Shown here: piece by piece, positions 34,276 through 44,840 of the stretch | How positions within the stretch are numbered: position 1 is the stretch's first letter | Layout: each line of letters opens with the position of its first letter | DNA from: Burkholderia sp. 4M9327F10 | GTDB lineage: Bacteria > Pseudomonadota > Gammaproteobacteria > Burkholderiales > Burkholderiaceae | DNA length: 64,000 nucleotides | Direction of reading: 5' to 3' | NCBI RefSeq assembly: GCF_005503145.1 | Contig: NZ_SCNV01000003.1 | Coordinates: forward strand, 1-64,000 | Made by a program: the position numbers and the translations under genes | The notes under the pieces: generated by a model | Database searches by the model: none | What the model was told of the DNA's origin: nothing | The model's input: the letters and a program-made list of their open reading frames with translations, nothing else

Positions 34276-34303
34276 GGGCCGCGCGGGCGATGCGCGGCCC
34301 CAT
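34273..34303 (-). terminator. Strong GC hairpin at the end of the efflux operon
   Basis: ATGGGGCCGCGC (34273-34284) and GCGCGGCCCCAT (34292-34303) form a perfect 12-bp stem with a 7-base loop, 26 bases downstream of the emrB-like stop. The following minus-strand sequence is TTGG repeats rather than a pure T-run. Likely transcription end of the efflux operon. Confidence 0.55.
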
Positions 34304-34328
34304 CGACGGGCAGGCGCCCCAGCCGTCT

Positions 34329-35885
34329 TCAGTGCGCAGCCGCGGCCGCGTCGCTTGCGCCGCCGGCCTTGCTGGGCTTGGTGATCCAGATGAGCGGGAT
34401 AATGATGATCATGACGATCGCCGCGCCGTAGAACACGTCATTTAGCCCCAGCATGGCGGCCTGTGTCTGCACCGTATGATCGAACAATGCATACGATGCC
34501 TGCTGGCCGAGGCCCAGCACCGAGTGGTATGTGCTGATCTGCGCGTTGAACAGCGGGTTGGTCGGACTCGACTGCTGGGTCAGGATTTCATGGTGCATGA
34601 TGGTCCGGTTGTTCCACACCACACCCGCGAGCGACGTGCCGATACCGCCGAAGAACATGCGTGCGAAGGTGGACAGGCCGGCCGCGGCGGGCACCTTTTC
34701 GGGCGGTTGCCCCGACAGGATGATCACGGTCAGCGGCGCGAAGAACAGCGCCATCGGAATTCCTTGTAGCAGGGTCGGCAGGACAATGTAGCCTTCGCTG
34801 AGATCCGTGTAGAAATACGAGCGCATGTAGTAGACGATCGCAAAGCCGATGAACGCGAACGTGCCAATGATGCGGGCGTCGGAGCGCGGCAGGATCTTGC
34901 CCATGATCGGTGCGCCGATCACCGCAAAAATACCGAGCGGCGCCGTCGCCAGCCCGGCGTCTACTGCGCGGTAGCCCAGGTATTCCTGCATCCACTGCGG
35001 CAGCAACACCAGCGTTCCGAAGAAGATGGCATAGGCGACCGCAATCGAAATCGTGCCGCCAAGGAAGTTGCGCTGTTTGAAGAGTGTAAGGTCGACGATT
35101 GGGTTTTTGTCGGTTAGCTCCCAGACGATGAAGAACGCAAGACCCACCGCGGCAACGATAGTCAGAATGACGATCGTGCTCGAAGAGAACCAGTCGAGAT
35201 CCTTGCCCTTGTCCAGCATGATCTGAAGCGAGGCGACCCAGACGATCAGCAACACCAGTCCAACAATGTCGATTGGCAGCTTTTTAGCGGGTGTATCGCG
35301 CTTGCGGTAGAGAATCCAGACCATCGCCGCGGCAAACAGACCGACCGGGATGTTGATGTAGAAGATCCACGACCAGCTATAGCTGTCCGTGACCCAGCCG
35401 CCCAGTGCCGGCCCCACGATGGGTCCGGTCACGACAATCATTGAGAACAGCGATAGCGCCAGCGACGACTTCGCCTTTGGCCACGAACTGAGCAGGAGTG
35501 CTTGCGACATGGGAATCAGCGGCCCGGCCACGGCGCCCTGCAATACGCGCGCAAGCAGCAGGATCGGCAAGGTTGGCGCAATCCCGCACAGCCACGACGC
35601 GAATACGAACAACAGGATCGAACCGACGAACAGGCGAACCTGACCCAGCCGCTGGGTCAGCCAGCCTGTCAACGGTATCGCTACGGAGTTGGCGGCGGCA
35701 AATACGGTGATAACCCACGTGCCTTCGTCAACCGATACGCCCAGGTTTCCCGAGATGGTCGGAATGGCAACGTTGGCGATCGACGAGTCAAGCACGGTCA
35801 TGAAGCCTGCGAGGCCCACACTGAGCGAGCCTAGGGCGAGTGTCGCCCCCGTCAGCGGGGGCGGATTCTGATGGTTGGTGTCCAT
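34329..35885 (-). CDS. emrB: DHA2-family drug efflux MFS transporter, EmrB-like
   Basis: 518 residues with about 14 hydrophobic segments, the DHA2 size. Motifs include SVGLAGFMTVLDSSIANVAI (helix 1, with the D-S-S-I-x-N-V-A motif D1), GWLTQRLGQVRLFVG (motif A) and MIVVTGPIVGPALGGWV (motif C), typical of EmrB/QacA drug:proton antiporters. Downstream of the EmrA-like adaptor and the NodT-like outer-membrane factor, so it probably forms a tripartite pump spanning both membranes. Weak ribosome binding site. Substrates unknown; the MarR gene upstream suggests induction by aromatic compounds. Confidence 0.9.
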   Translation of the reverse strand: MDTNHQNPPPLTGATLALGSLSVGLAGFMTVLDSSIANVAIPTISGNLGVSVDEGTWVITVFAAANSVAIPLTGWLTQRLGQVRLFVGSILLFVFASWLCGIAPTLPILLLARVLQGAVAGPLIPMSQALLLSSWPKAKSSLALSLFSMIVVTGPIVGPALGGWVTDSYSWSWIFYINIPVGLFAAAMVWILYRKRDTPAKKLPIDIVGLVLLIVWVASLQIMLDKGKDLDWFSSSTIVILTIVAAVGLAFFIVWELTDKNPIVDLTLFKQRNFLGGTISIAVAYAIFFGTLVLLPQWMQEYLGYRAVDAGLATAPLGIFAVIGAPIMGKILPRSDARIIGTFAFIGFAIVYYMRSYFYTDLSEGYIVLPTLLQGIPMALFFAPLTVIILSGQPPEKVPAAAGLSTFARMFFGGIGTSLAGVVWNNRTIMHHEILTQQSSPTNPLFNAQISTYHSVLGLGQQASYALFDHTVQTQAAMLGLNDVFYGAAIVMIIIIPLIWITKPSKAGGASDAAAAAH

Positions 35886-35972
35886 GGTGATAATCCGGCA
35901 ATGGTGTATATGGCGAAAGAGGCACGGCAGGGGCGGGGCGCGCTTCGCATGCCCCTCGCCGGCGAGGAGCGG

Positions 35973-37133
35973 TCATTCGTTTTCGGCAATGATCTGGGCG
36001 ATCGCGGCATCTGCTTCGTCGCCATACTTTGCGAATACGTCGGTCTTGTAGGTCGAGGGAGAGCCCGTCCCGAGCTGCGCGCCGTTGGGGTCCTTGACGT
36101 CGACATCCACGTTCATTGAAAGACCCACGCGCAACGGATGCTTTTCCAGCTCCGCGGGGGGAATTTCGATGCGCACCGGCAGCCGTTGCACCACCTTGAT
36201 CCAGTTGCCGGTCGCGTTCTGCGCCGGCAACAGCGCCAGTGCCGATCCGGTGCCCGGCGTAAAGCCCACCACCTTGCCGTGATAGACGACAGAAGAGCCG
36301 TAGACGTCGGCGGTCAGCTCAACCGGTTGCCCAACGCGGATATGCCGAAGCTGCCATTCCTTGAAGTTCGCATCCACCCACACCTGTTCGAGCGGCACGA
36401 CGGACATCAGCGGCGTGCCGGGAGACACGCGCTGTCCGACCTGGACCGTGCGCTGTGCGATATATCCGGTCACCGGCGCCGGCAAGGTGGTGCGCGCATA
36501 GGCGAGGTATGCGTCGCGAACGTGAGCCGCGCTTGCCTGTACATCGGGATGGTTCGCAACCGACGTATTGGCTGTCAGCGCGCGATTGGCGCCAAGCTGT
36601 TGCCGGGCTGCATCGAGTGCAGCCTGAGCGGACCTGACGGCGTCGCGCGCATGGGAGATTTCTTCGGCCGACACGGCGCCTGTCATGCCGGTGGAGAGCC
36701 GGCGCTGCAAATCGTCCTGGGCTTTCGAAAGATCGGACTGGCGCTCGGCGATATCTGCGCGGTATTTGTCGTCGTCGACATACAGGCCGTGGATCTGGCG
36801 CACGGTCTGCCCCAGGTTGGCCTCGGCCTGTTGCAGGGCGATCTTTGCATCGGCCGGATCGATCTGGACGAGTGGTTCGCCCGTCTTCACGACCTGTGTG
36901 TTGTCGGCATTGACCGCGATAACGGTGCCTGTGATCTGAGGCGTGATCTGCACGACGTTGCCGTTGACGTAGGCGTCGTCGGTATCCACGTGATAGCGGG
37001 CGTCGAGGAAATAGTAGGCACCATATGCAGCGCCTGCGATTCCAAGGGAAGCCACAAGCAGCGCGAGCAGCAGTTTACGTTTGCCGGGTTTCTTTGCCGG
37101 CGCTTCGGCCGACGGTGTTTGAGGTGTGTTCAT
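35973..37133 (-). CDS. emrA: EmrA/HlyD-family membrane fusion protein
   Basis: 386 residues. A cytoplasmic N-terminus of about 20 residues, one membrane helix (LLLALLVASLGIAGAAYGAY), then the barrel-sandwich half-motif VQITPQITGTVIAVNADNTQ, an alpha-hairpin rich in Ala/Gln/Arg (about 120-210) and the second half VTGYIAQRTVQVGQRVSPGT. This is the standard order for EmrA-type periplasmic adaptors that link an MFS pump to an outer-membrane channel. Between the nodT-like and emrB-like genes with short spacers (65 and 87 bp), so one operon. Confidence 0.9.
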   Translation of the reverse strand: MNTPQTPSAEAPAKKPGKRKLLLALLVASLGIAGAAYGAYYFLDARYHVDTDDAYVNGNVVQITPQITGTVIAVNADNTQVVKTGEPLVQIDPADAKIALQQAEANLGQTVRQIHGLYVDDDKYRADIAERQSDLSKAQDDLQRRLSTGMTGAVSAEEISHARDAVRSAQAALDAARQQLGANRALTANTSVANHPDVQASAAHVRDAYLAYARTTLPAPVTGYIAQRTVQVGQRVSPGTPLMSVVPLEQVWVDANFKEWQLRHIRVGQPVELTADVYGSSVVYHGKVVGFTPGTGSALALLPAQNATGNWIKVVQRLPVRIEIPPAELEKHPLRVGLSMNVDVDVKDPNGAQLGTGSPSTYKTDVFAKYGDEADAAIAQIIAENE

Positions 37134-37198
37134 GACTAGCTCCTAAAGAATGTGCTGGATGCCGTTTGGCGCTTACGCCTCGCGGTGAATCGGGTTAT

Positions 37199-38710
37199 TC
37201 ATTGAGTGGCCGTGCCGTTGGCCGGCGCGGGAATCGGTGTCTCCGCAGCCGCTGCAAGGCCCGCATGCGAGGCGTCGAAGCCACCGCCCATTGCCTTGAT
37301 CAGTCCGATCTGCATGTTGCGGCGGCCCATCTGGAGATTGACGACGGCCGTTTCAGCGGCGAGCCGGTTGTTGTCCGCGTCCAGCACCTGCAGTTGCTGG
37401 TTCAGCCCGGCCTTGTAGCGAACGAGCGCGAGCTGATACGCCTTGGTTTGCGCATCCAGTGCCTGCTGCGCGTCGACCAGTTGGCGGTCGGCCGAGTGAA
37501 TCTGCGTGACCTGGGTGGCAACGTCGGATAACGCGTTGATCAGCGTCTGGTTGTAGGTGGCGACGTCGTAGTCGAAATCCGCATAGCGTCCCTTCAGTTG
37601 CGAGCGCAGTGCGCCGGCATCGAAGATGGGAAGGTGAATCGCCGGTCCCGCCTGGATCTGCCGGCTTCCGGCCGTCAGCAGCCGTCCCCAGCCAAAGGCA
37701 TCGAGTCCCGCCGCTGCCGAGAGATTGACGTCCGGATAGAACTCGGCCTTGGCTTCCTTCACATCGTGGATGGCTGCATCCACCTGCCAGTAAGCTGCAA
37801 CGATGTCCGGACGGCGCGAGAGCAGATCGGCGGGCAGGTTGTCGGGAAGCGCGACGCTGGCGCTGTCTCCCAGCACGGGATTGGCGATCCTGAGACCACG
37901 ATCCGGTCCCGCGCCAAGCAGTGCGCCCAGCTGATAGCGCACGGTTGTGATCTGTCCGTCGAGGTCGCTGACGCTAGATCGGCTCGTCGAGGTTTCGCCG
38001 TATGCGGTCTGCCGTTCCACGTTGGTGTCGAGTCCGGCGCCGACGCGCCCATCCGTGATCCGGCCGATGTCCTCGCGATTCCTGACTTCGCGAACCTCGA
38101 TGTCGCGCAACGCGTAGAGCTGCGCAAGATGGTTGTAGGTGCTCGCCACCGAGGCCGCGAGCGAGATGCGCACCTCTTCGGCTTCGGCGTCCGCTACCTT
38201 TTCCTCCGAGATGGCCTGAGCGAGCTTCTGCCGGTTCTTGCCCCACAGGTCGAGGTCCCACGAAGCGCTGGCGAGCACGTTGTTCTCGCTTTGCCACGTG
38301 CCGTTGTACGGAGGCGGAACGATGCCGTTGCCGGTATAAAGCTGCCGCGTCCAGGCATAGCTGCCGGTGACATTCGGGTAGAGCGTCGAGTTGGCGCTGC
38401 CGACATATGAGGTGGCTTTCTCGATGCGGGCGCGTGCCTGATCGATGGTGGGATTGGCCTGCAGGGCTTCGTTGATCAATGCGGGCAGTTGCGGATCGCC
38501 GAACTGACCGGCCCAATCCATGCCTGGCCACTGTCCGCCCTCGGCGGGCAAGCTCTGCTGCGTCTCAAACCTGGTGGGCGGCTCGATCTGCTTGTCGCTC
38601 TTGATACCGGCGTAGTTGACGCATCCGGCGAGGCTCAGTGCGGCGAGCGCCGCGGCTATCGAGGCCGCCCATGTGTTGACCCGCAACCCGGGCCGATGAT
38701 GGTTCATCAT
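37199..38710 (-). CDS. Outer-membrane efflux lipoprotein, NodT/OprM-like
   Basis: 503 residues from ATG 38710 with AAAGGA upstream. Lipobox ALSLAGC ends at Cys30, so the protein is lipid-anchored. Two outer-membrane efflux repeats follow: first around INEALQANPTIDQARARIEK, second around LLSRRPDIVAAYWQVDAAIH (the LLxRRPDI motif of the NodT/RND lipoprotein family). Ends with a Gly/Ala/Pro-rich tail. It supplies the TolC-like channel for the EmrAB pump. First structural gene after the MarR-type regulator. Confidence 0.9.
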   Translation of the reverse strand: MMNHHRPGLRVNTWAASIAAALAALSLAGCVNYAGIKSDKQIEPPTRFETQQSLPAEGGQWPGMDWAGQFGDPQLPALINEALQANPTIDQARARIEKATSYVGSANSTLYPNVTGSYAWTRQLYTGNGIVPPPYNGTWQSENNVLASASWDLDLWGKNRQKLAQAISEEKVADAEAEEVRISLAASVASTYNHLAQLYALRDIEVREVRNREDIGRITDGRVGAGLDTNVERQTAYGETSTSRSSVSDLDGQITTVRYQLGALLGAGPDRGLRIANPVLGDSASVALPDNLPADLLSRRPDIVAAYWQVDAAIHDVKEAKAEFYPDVNLSAAAGLDAFGWGRLLTAGSRQIQAGPAIHLPIFDAGALRSQLKGRYADFDYDVATYNQTLINALSDVATQVTQIHSADRQLVDAQQALDAQTKAYQLALVRYKAGLNQQLQVLDADNNRLAAETAVVNLQMGRRNMQIGLIKAMGGGFDASHAGLAAAAETPIPAPANGTATQ

Positions 38711-38781
38711 GATTTCGATTTTCCTTTGGCTAATCTGGTCAATTTGGCTTCGCACGATTGACGGTGCATATACACACATTA

Positions 38782-38796
38782 ATGTTCAGATGTTCA
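38782..38796. promoter_or_regulatory. Direct repeat ATGTTCA in the efflux operon promoter region
   Basis: ATGTTCA occurs at 38782-38788 and 38790-38796 in the AT-rich spacer upstream of the nodT-like gene. It may be part of a regulator site; no convincing palindrome is present, so this is only a candidate. Confidence 0.3.
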
Positions 38797-38837
38797 CTTA
38801 TCGATACGTGCAAGCGCATCAGTTTGTTGCCTGGCGA

Positions 38838-39272
38838 TTACCTGTCGGACAGGTCGCCCGTCATGCGGAACAGTTCGCTTCGCAGATAGGCTGCCTGTTG
38901 CTGCCCAAAGCTATGTTCGAAACTCGCCTGCGCAGCCGCCCAGTAAGCGGCCGCTTCGTCGAGCTTCGTCAGTCCTTTCCCGGTGAGTACAAAACTTAGC
39001 CGCCGGTTGCTTTGCCCTTCGGCAGGAGCCGCCACCAGTCCACGCCGGAGCAGGGGTTTGAGCAGCCGGACGAGGGTCGTTCTGTCCATCACCATCGCCT
39101 TGGCCAGTTCAGCCATCGTCAGGTTCGGGCAGCGCCCGAGGATTCTGAGGATGCTGAACTGCGTGGGCGTGATACCGGCCTCGGACAGATGACGCTCGTA
39201 AAGCTTCGAAATGTGTCGAGAGGCCTGGCGAAGGGCGAAACAATCGTCGTCCGTAAGGTCATTTGAGTGCAT
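38838..39272 (-). CDS. MarR-family regulator of the efflux operon
   Basis: 144 residues from ATG 39272; a GTG two codons upstream (39278) is also possible and neither has a visible ribosome binding site. MarR fold: LSEAGITPTQFSILRILGRC, LTMAELAKAMVMDRTTLVRL (recognition helix region) and the wing RGLVAAPAEGQSNRRLSFVL. MarR repressors typically release DNA when bound by phenolic ligands. The nodT-like gene begins 127 bp downstream in the same direction, with AT-rich sequence and a direct repeat of ATGTTCA in the spacer, so it likely represses nodT-emrA-emrB. Confidence 0.85.
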   Translation of the reverse strand: MHSNDLTDDDCFALRQASRHISKLYERHLSEAGITPTQFSILRILGRCPNLTMAELAKAMVMDRTTLVRLLKPLLRRGLVAAPAEGQSNRRLSFVLTGKGLTKLDEAAAYWAAAQASFEHSFGQQQAAYLRSELFRMTGDLSDR

Positions 39273-39411
39273 GTGCACAGAATAAGGCGGCGCCCGCCCG
39301 GAAGCGATACGGGGAGCGTTATCAGTTTGTTATCGTTTTTCGCACCAATGACGCGCTGCGCGGGCGGTTTTGCCGCCCGTCTGCAGGCCACCTTGCAGGC
39401 CGCTCGCCTGA

Positions 39412-40320
39412 CTAGCGCGATGCCGCCAATGCTGTGAAAAAGTCCGCCGCATAGTCGATAAACGCGCGCACCTTCGCTGGCAGCAGTGTCCGGTTGCTGT
39501 AAGCGAGCTGGATTTCGATGCTGTCGTCGACAAGCGGCAAATCGGTGAACAGGCGCACGAGCTTCCCCGAGGCCAGTTCGTTTTCCACAAGGGTTTCAGG
39601 CACGACACCAATTCCGAAGCCCTGCCGCACCATTTCCAGGTTGAAGGCGGGACTGTTCGACGAGATATCGAAGCGCAGGGGAATGCTCAGTTCGTCCTCG
39701 CCAATGCGGAAGCCAATAGCGGGGCGGCGGATGGACGGCGACATCGGTACGAAAAGATGATCGGCCAGTTCGGAGGGATGTCCAGGCGCCGTTGACGCCT
39801 GCAGATACTGCGGCGTTGCGACGATCACAAGCGCAATGCGTTCGAGCAGACGCACGACGGTCGTTTCGCTTGTCAGCATGTACGGAAGAATGATGCCGAG
39901 GTCATAGCCGTCGGCAACCAGGTCGACGGACCGCTCGGTCAGCGTCACGTCGAGCGTGACCTTCGGATGCGCCCGCTTGAATCCGGCAATCAGGGGAACC
40001 AGCCGGCTTACCGTCGCCGTTGTGTGAGCGACCAGGCGCAAGACGCCGCTCGCTTCCCGTGTCTGGTTTGCTACGTCCGCCTCGAGGGCATCGATATCGT
40101 CCAGGATGCGCACGCAGCCTTCGTAGAACCGTTCCGCGGCCTCGGTGAGCGAGATCTGCCGGGTGGTGCGGTTTAACAGCCGGCATCCCATCCGCTCTTC
40201 CAGCGCCGCTATCGCCCGCGACACCGCCGGGCGGGCCAGCCCATGCGTATCCGCCGCGCGGGTGAAACTCTTCAATTCGACCACTGAGCGGAAAACACGC
40301 AGGCTTTCGACATATTCCAT
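39412..40320 (-). CDS. LysR-family transcriptional regulator
   Basis: 302 residues from ATG 40320 with GAAGAG upstream; the more distal in-frame start at 40371 overlaps the end of the DUF72 gene and is less likely. Helix-turn-helix in FTRAADTHGLARPAVSRAIA and RLLNRTTRQISLTEAAERFY. The effector domain includes VTLDVTLTERSVDLVADGYD and MVRQGFGIGVVPETLVENEL, resembling the CrgA/AaeR-like LysR branch. Target unknown: it is 37 bp downstream of the DUF72 gene in the same orientation, and the efflux operon beyond it already has a MarR regulator. Confidence 0.87.
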   Translation of the reverse strand: MEYVESLRVFRSVVELKSFTRAADTHGLARPAVSRAIAALEERMGCRLLNRTTRQISLTEAAERFYEGCVRILDDIDALEADVANQTREASGVLRLVAHTTATVSRLVPLIAGFKRAHPKVTLDVTLTERSVDLVADGYDLGIILPYMLTSETTVVRLLERIALVIVATPQYLQASTAPGHPSELADHLFVPMSPSIRRPAIGFRIGEDELSIPLRFDISSNSPAFNLEMVRQGFGIGVVPETLVENELASGKLVRLFTDLPLVDDSIEIQLAYSNRTLLPAKVRAFIDYAADFFTALAASR

Positions 40321-40357
40321 GGTGAGATCTCTTCGATGAACTGCATCAAGACAGGTA

Positions 40358-41173
40358 TCAAAGCCGTTCAATGATCGCTTGCGCCGCTGCCGGATTGCGT
40401 TCCTTGAAGCCGCTGATCACGTAGAGAAAAACATCGGCGCCGCGCTTTGCGGCGGCCTGAGCGGCGGCCTGAGCCGCGACCGGTTCGAGATCGGCCGGGA
40501 CGCTGCCTGCGGCGAGCTGGCGTGCCCGCTCCGCCCATGCGTCGAGCGCCTTCTTCGAATAGCCTTGCGCCTGCGTTTCGCTGGTTCCCATGATTCGCGC
40601 ATAGACGAACGGCGCGGTGAGGTTCGCGATTTGCGGATACTCGCTATCGGCCGCGAGCACAATGGCGACGTCGTATTTGCGCGCCAACGCGACAAAGGCT
40701 TCGCTGCGGAAACTCTCGTGCCGGACCTCGACGGCATGCTTCAGCGTTTGGCCGTCCAGTTTCCTGGGCAGTAACGCCAAAAATGCTTCGAAGTCCTCTG
40801 GATCGAATTGCTTGGTGGTAGCGAATTGCCAGTTCACCGGGCCGAGCTTGCGCTTCAGATGCGTGAGGCCACTGGCGAAAAAGCGCTCGATGCTGTCGCC
40901 GGCCTCGGCCAGCACGCGCCGGTTGGTCGCGTAACGCGGCGCCTTGAGGGCGAAGACGAAATCGTCGGGCGTCTCGTCGTGCCACTTCATGTAGCTCTCG
41001 GGTTTTTGCAGGCCGTAGAACGTGCCGTTGATCTCGATGGTAGTCAGGTGCCGGCTCGCGTATTCGAGCTCGCGCTTTTGCGCCAGGTCCTCGGGATAAA
41101 ACACCCCGCGCCACGGGGCATACGTCCAGCCACCAATTCCCACTCTGATTTGCGGTGCCGTGCGCGTTGCCAT
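40358..41173 (-). CDS. DUF72 family protein (YecE-like TIM barrel)
   Basis: 271 residues. Begins with IRVGIGGWTYAPWRGVFYPE, the hallmark DUF72 start (GtsGW-x-Y-x-x-W), followed by LTTIEINGTFYGLQKPESYM and DDFVFALKAPRYATNRR. DUF72 proteins are predicted TIM barrels of unknown function. The C-terminal part has an Ala-rich insertion AAQAAAQAAAKRGADVFLYV. Probably cotranscribed with the downstream LysR gene. Confidence 0.88.
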   Translation of the reverse strand: MATRTAPQIRVGIGGWTYAPWRGVFYPEDLAQKRELEYASRHLTTIEINGTFYGLQKPESYMKWHDETPDDFVFALKAPRYATNRRVLAEAGDSIERFFASGLTHLKRKLGPVNWQFATTKQFDPEDFEAFLALLPRKLDGQTLKHAVEVRHESFRSEAFVALARKYDVAIVLAADSEYPQIANLTAPFVYARIMGTSETQAQGYSKKALDAWAERARQLAAGSVPADLEPVAAQAAAQAAAKRGADVFLYVISGFKERNPAAAQAIIERL

Positions 41174-41305
41174 ATGCGGTTGCCCTCCTTTTCGTGCCGC
41201 ATAGCTTAACGCAGCCGTCGCTGAGCGGCCTTGGGTTGTACCGGCTCACGCCACAACCTTCCTCGCGGGGCTCGTGGTTTATCTAAAAAATGGATAGTTG
41301 TTATC

Positions 41306-41332
41306 CGCCATATCGCGTTGCGCGATATGGCG
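41306..41332. promoter_or_regulatory. Perfect 12-bp inverted repeat upstream of pobA
   Basis: CGCCATATCGCG (41306-41317), loop TTG, CGCGATATGGCG (41321-41332). It is in the divergent spacer between the DUF72 gene and pobA, 116 bp before the pobA start. Could be an operator or a transcribed hairpin. Confidence 0.55.
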
Positions 41333-41390
41333 ACTGGTCGGCACACTTAGCTCACAAATCAATCGCCGCTTTCGCAACTACGTTGCACGG

Positions 41391-43361
<1,971 letters not shown>

Positions 43362-43452
43362 ATGAGTAAAGGTCAGATTTGTGTCACGGTGAAGACCGGA
43401 TGTGGCGAGTTTAGCACGTTGGTATAAGGCTGACGGCCGTCCATAACGTTTC

Positions 43453-43503
43453 TGAGTATCACTCAAAATACCTATTGACGTATACGGAAATCTGGCGTGA
43501 AAT
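43453..43503 (+). promoter_or_regulatory. Candidate liuA promoter and operator
   Basis: A 13-bp palindrome TGAGTATCACTCA (43453-43465) lies 9 bp upstream of a possible -35 TTGACG (43475-43480), with -10-like TGAAAT at 43498-43503 after a 17-bp spacer. Located in the divergent spacer between the TetR gene and liuA, 73 bp before the liuA ATG. It is a plausible TetR-type operator but unproven. Confidence 0.45.
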
Positions 43504-43575
43504 TCGGCTTGTGCGGCCGCGCCCGCAAGCACCGCTTACCGCCTACGATGGCCTACGAATTCCTGGAGACACGCA

Positions 43576-44757
43576 ATGAGTAACCTGCCCGGTTTGCAAT
43601 TCCCGCTTGGTGAAGAGATCGAAATGCTGCGCGACAGCCTCGCGGGCTTTGCGGCAAAGGAAATTGCGCCGCGCGCTGCCGAGATCGACCGCACGGACCA
43701 GTTTCCGATGGATCTGTGGAAGAAGTTCGGCGACCTGGGCGTGCTCGGCATGACGGTCTCGGAGGAATACGGCGGCGCCAATATGGGCTACACGGCGCAT
43801 ATGATCGCGATGGAAGAGATTTCGCGGGCGTCGGCTTCGGTCGGCTTGTCGTACGGTGCGCATTCGAACCTGTGCGTGAACCAGATTCACCGCAACGGCA
43901 CCGAGGCGCAAAAGCGGAAGTATCTGCCCAAGCTGGTATCGGGCGAACATGTCGGCGCGTTGGCCATGAGCGAGCCGAATGCCGGCTCGGACGTGGTGAG
44001 CATGAAACTGCGCGCGGACAAGAAGGGCGAGCGCTATGTGCTGAACGGCACCAAGATGTGGATCACCAATGGCCCGGATTGCGACACGCTGGTGGTCTAT
44101 GCGAAGACGGACCTCGAAGCCGGCCCGCGCGGCATTACCGCCTTCATCGTCGAGAAAGGCATGAAGGGTTTTTCGGTGGCGCAGAAGCTCGACAAGCTCG
44201 GCATGCGCGGTTCGCACACGGGCGAACTCGTGTTCGACAACGTCGAAGTGCCGGAAGAAAACATTCTTGGCCAGTTGAACGGCGGCGTGAAGGTGCTGAT
44301 GAGCGGGCTCGATTACGAGCGCGCCGTGCTGGCGGGCGGCCCGACCGGAATCATGGTCGCGGTGATGGACTCAGTGGTCCCGTATATCCACGACCGCAAG
44401 CAGTTCGGCCAGTCGATCGGCGAGTTTCAACTGATTCAAGGCAAGGTGGCCGATCTGTACACCACGCTGCAGGCTTGCCGCGCGTATCTGTATGCAGTCG
44501 GCCGTCAGCTCGACACGCTGGGCTCGGAGCACGTGCGCCAGATGCGTAAGGATTGCGCGGGCGTGATTCTCTATACCGCGGAAAAGGCCACGTGGATGGC
44601 CGGCGAAGCGATCCAGATTCTCGGCGGTAACGGCTATATCAACGAATATCCGGTGGGCCGTTTGTGGCGCGACGCGAAGCTCTATGAAATCGGTGCAGGC
44701 ACCAGCGAAATTCGCCGCATGCTGATTGGCCGCGAGCTGTTTGCCGAAACAGCCTGA
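43576..44757 (+). CDS. liuA: Isovaleryl-CoA dehydrogenase
   Basis: 393 residues. Acyl-CoA dehydrogenase motifs: [39 protein letters not shown] and [20 protein letters not shown]. The Glu in [17 protein letters not shown] matches the unusual catalytic glutamate position of isovaleryl-CoA dehydrogenases rather than that of short/medium-chain enzymes. It oxidises isovaleryl-CoA to 3-methylcrotonyl-CoA in leucine breakdown. First gene of liuABCD, strong ribosome binding site GGAGA. Confidence 0.92.
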   Translation: MSNLPGLQFPLGEEIEMLRDSLAGFAAKEIAPRAAEIDRTDQFPMDLWKKFGDLGVLGMTVSEEYGGANMGYTAHMIAMEEISRASASVGLSYGAHSNLCVNQIHRNGTEAQKRKYLPKLVSGEHVGALAMSEPNAGSDVVSMKLRADKKGERYVLNGTKMWITNGPDCDTLVVYAKTDLEAGPRGITAFIVEKGMKGFSVAQKLDKLGMRGSHTGELVFDNVEVPEENILGQLNGGVKVLMSGLDYERAVLAGGPTGIMVAVMDSVVPYIHDRKQFGQSIGEFQLIQGKVADLYTTLQACRAYLYAVGRQLDTLGSEHVRQMRKDCAGVILYTAEKATWMAGEAIQILGGNGYINEYPVGRLWRDAKLYEIGAGTSEIRRMLIGRELFAETA

Positions 44758-44840
44758 TCGACTCGTGCCACTCAGCCCGCCGGGTGCAACCAGGCGGTGA
44801 ATAGAACAGCGAGAACAGCGGCGCACAGGAGAGCCACGCA

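Larger units (their letters stand above)
33996..34328. other. Intergenic gap between the DUF3331 and emrB-like genes
   Basis: No gene supported; open frames here are Arg-rich by-products of GC-rich sequence. A GGTGTT/AACACC stem-loop lies at 34151-34168, in the presumed promoter region of the DUF3331 gene. The far end holds three 9-bp repeats and the terminator hairpin of the efflux operon. Confidence 0.5.
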
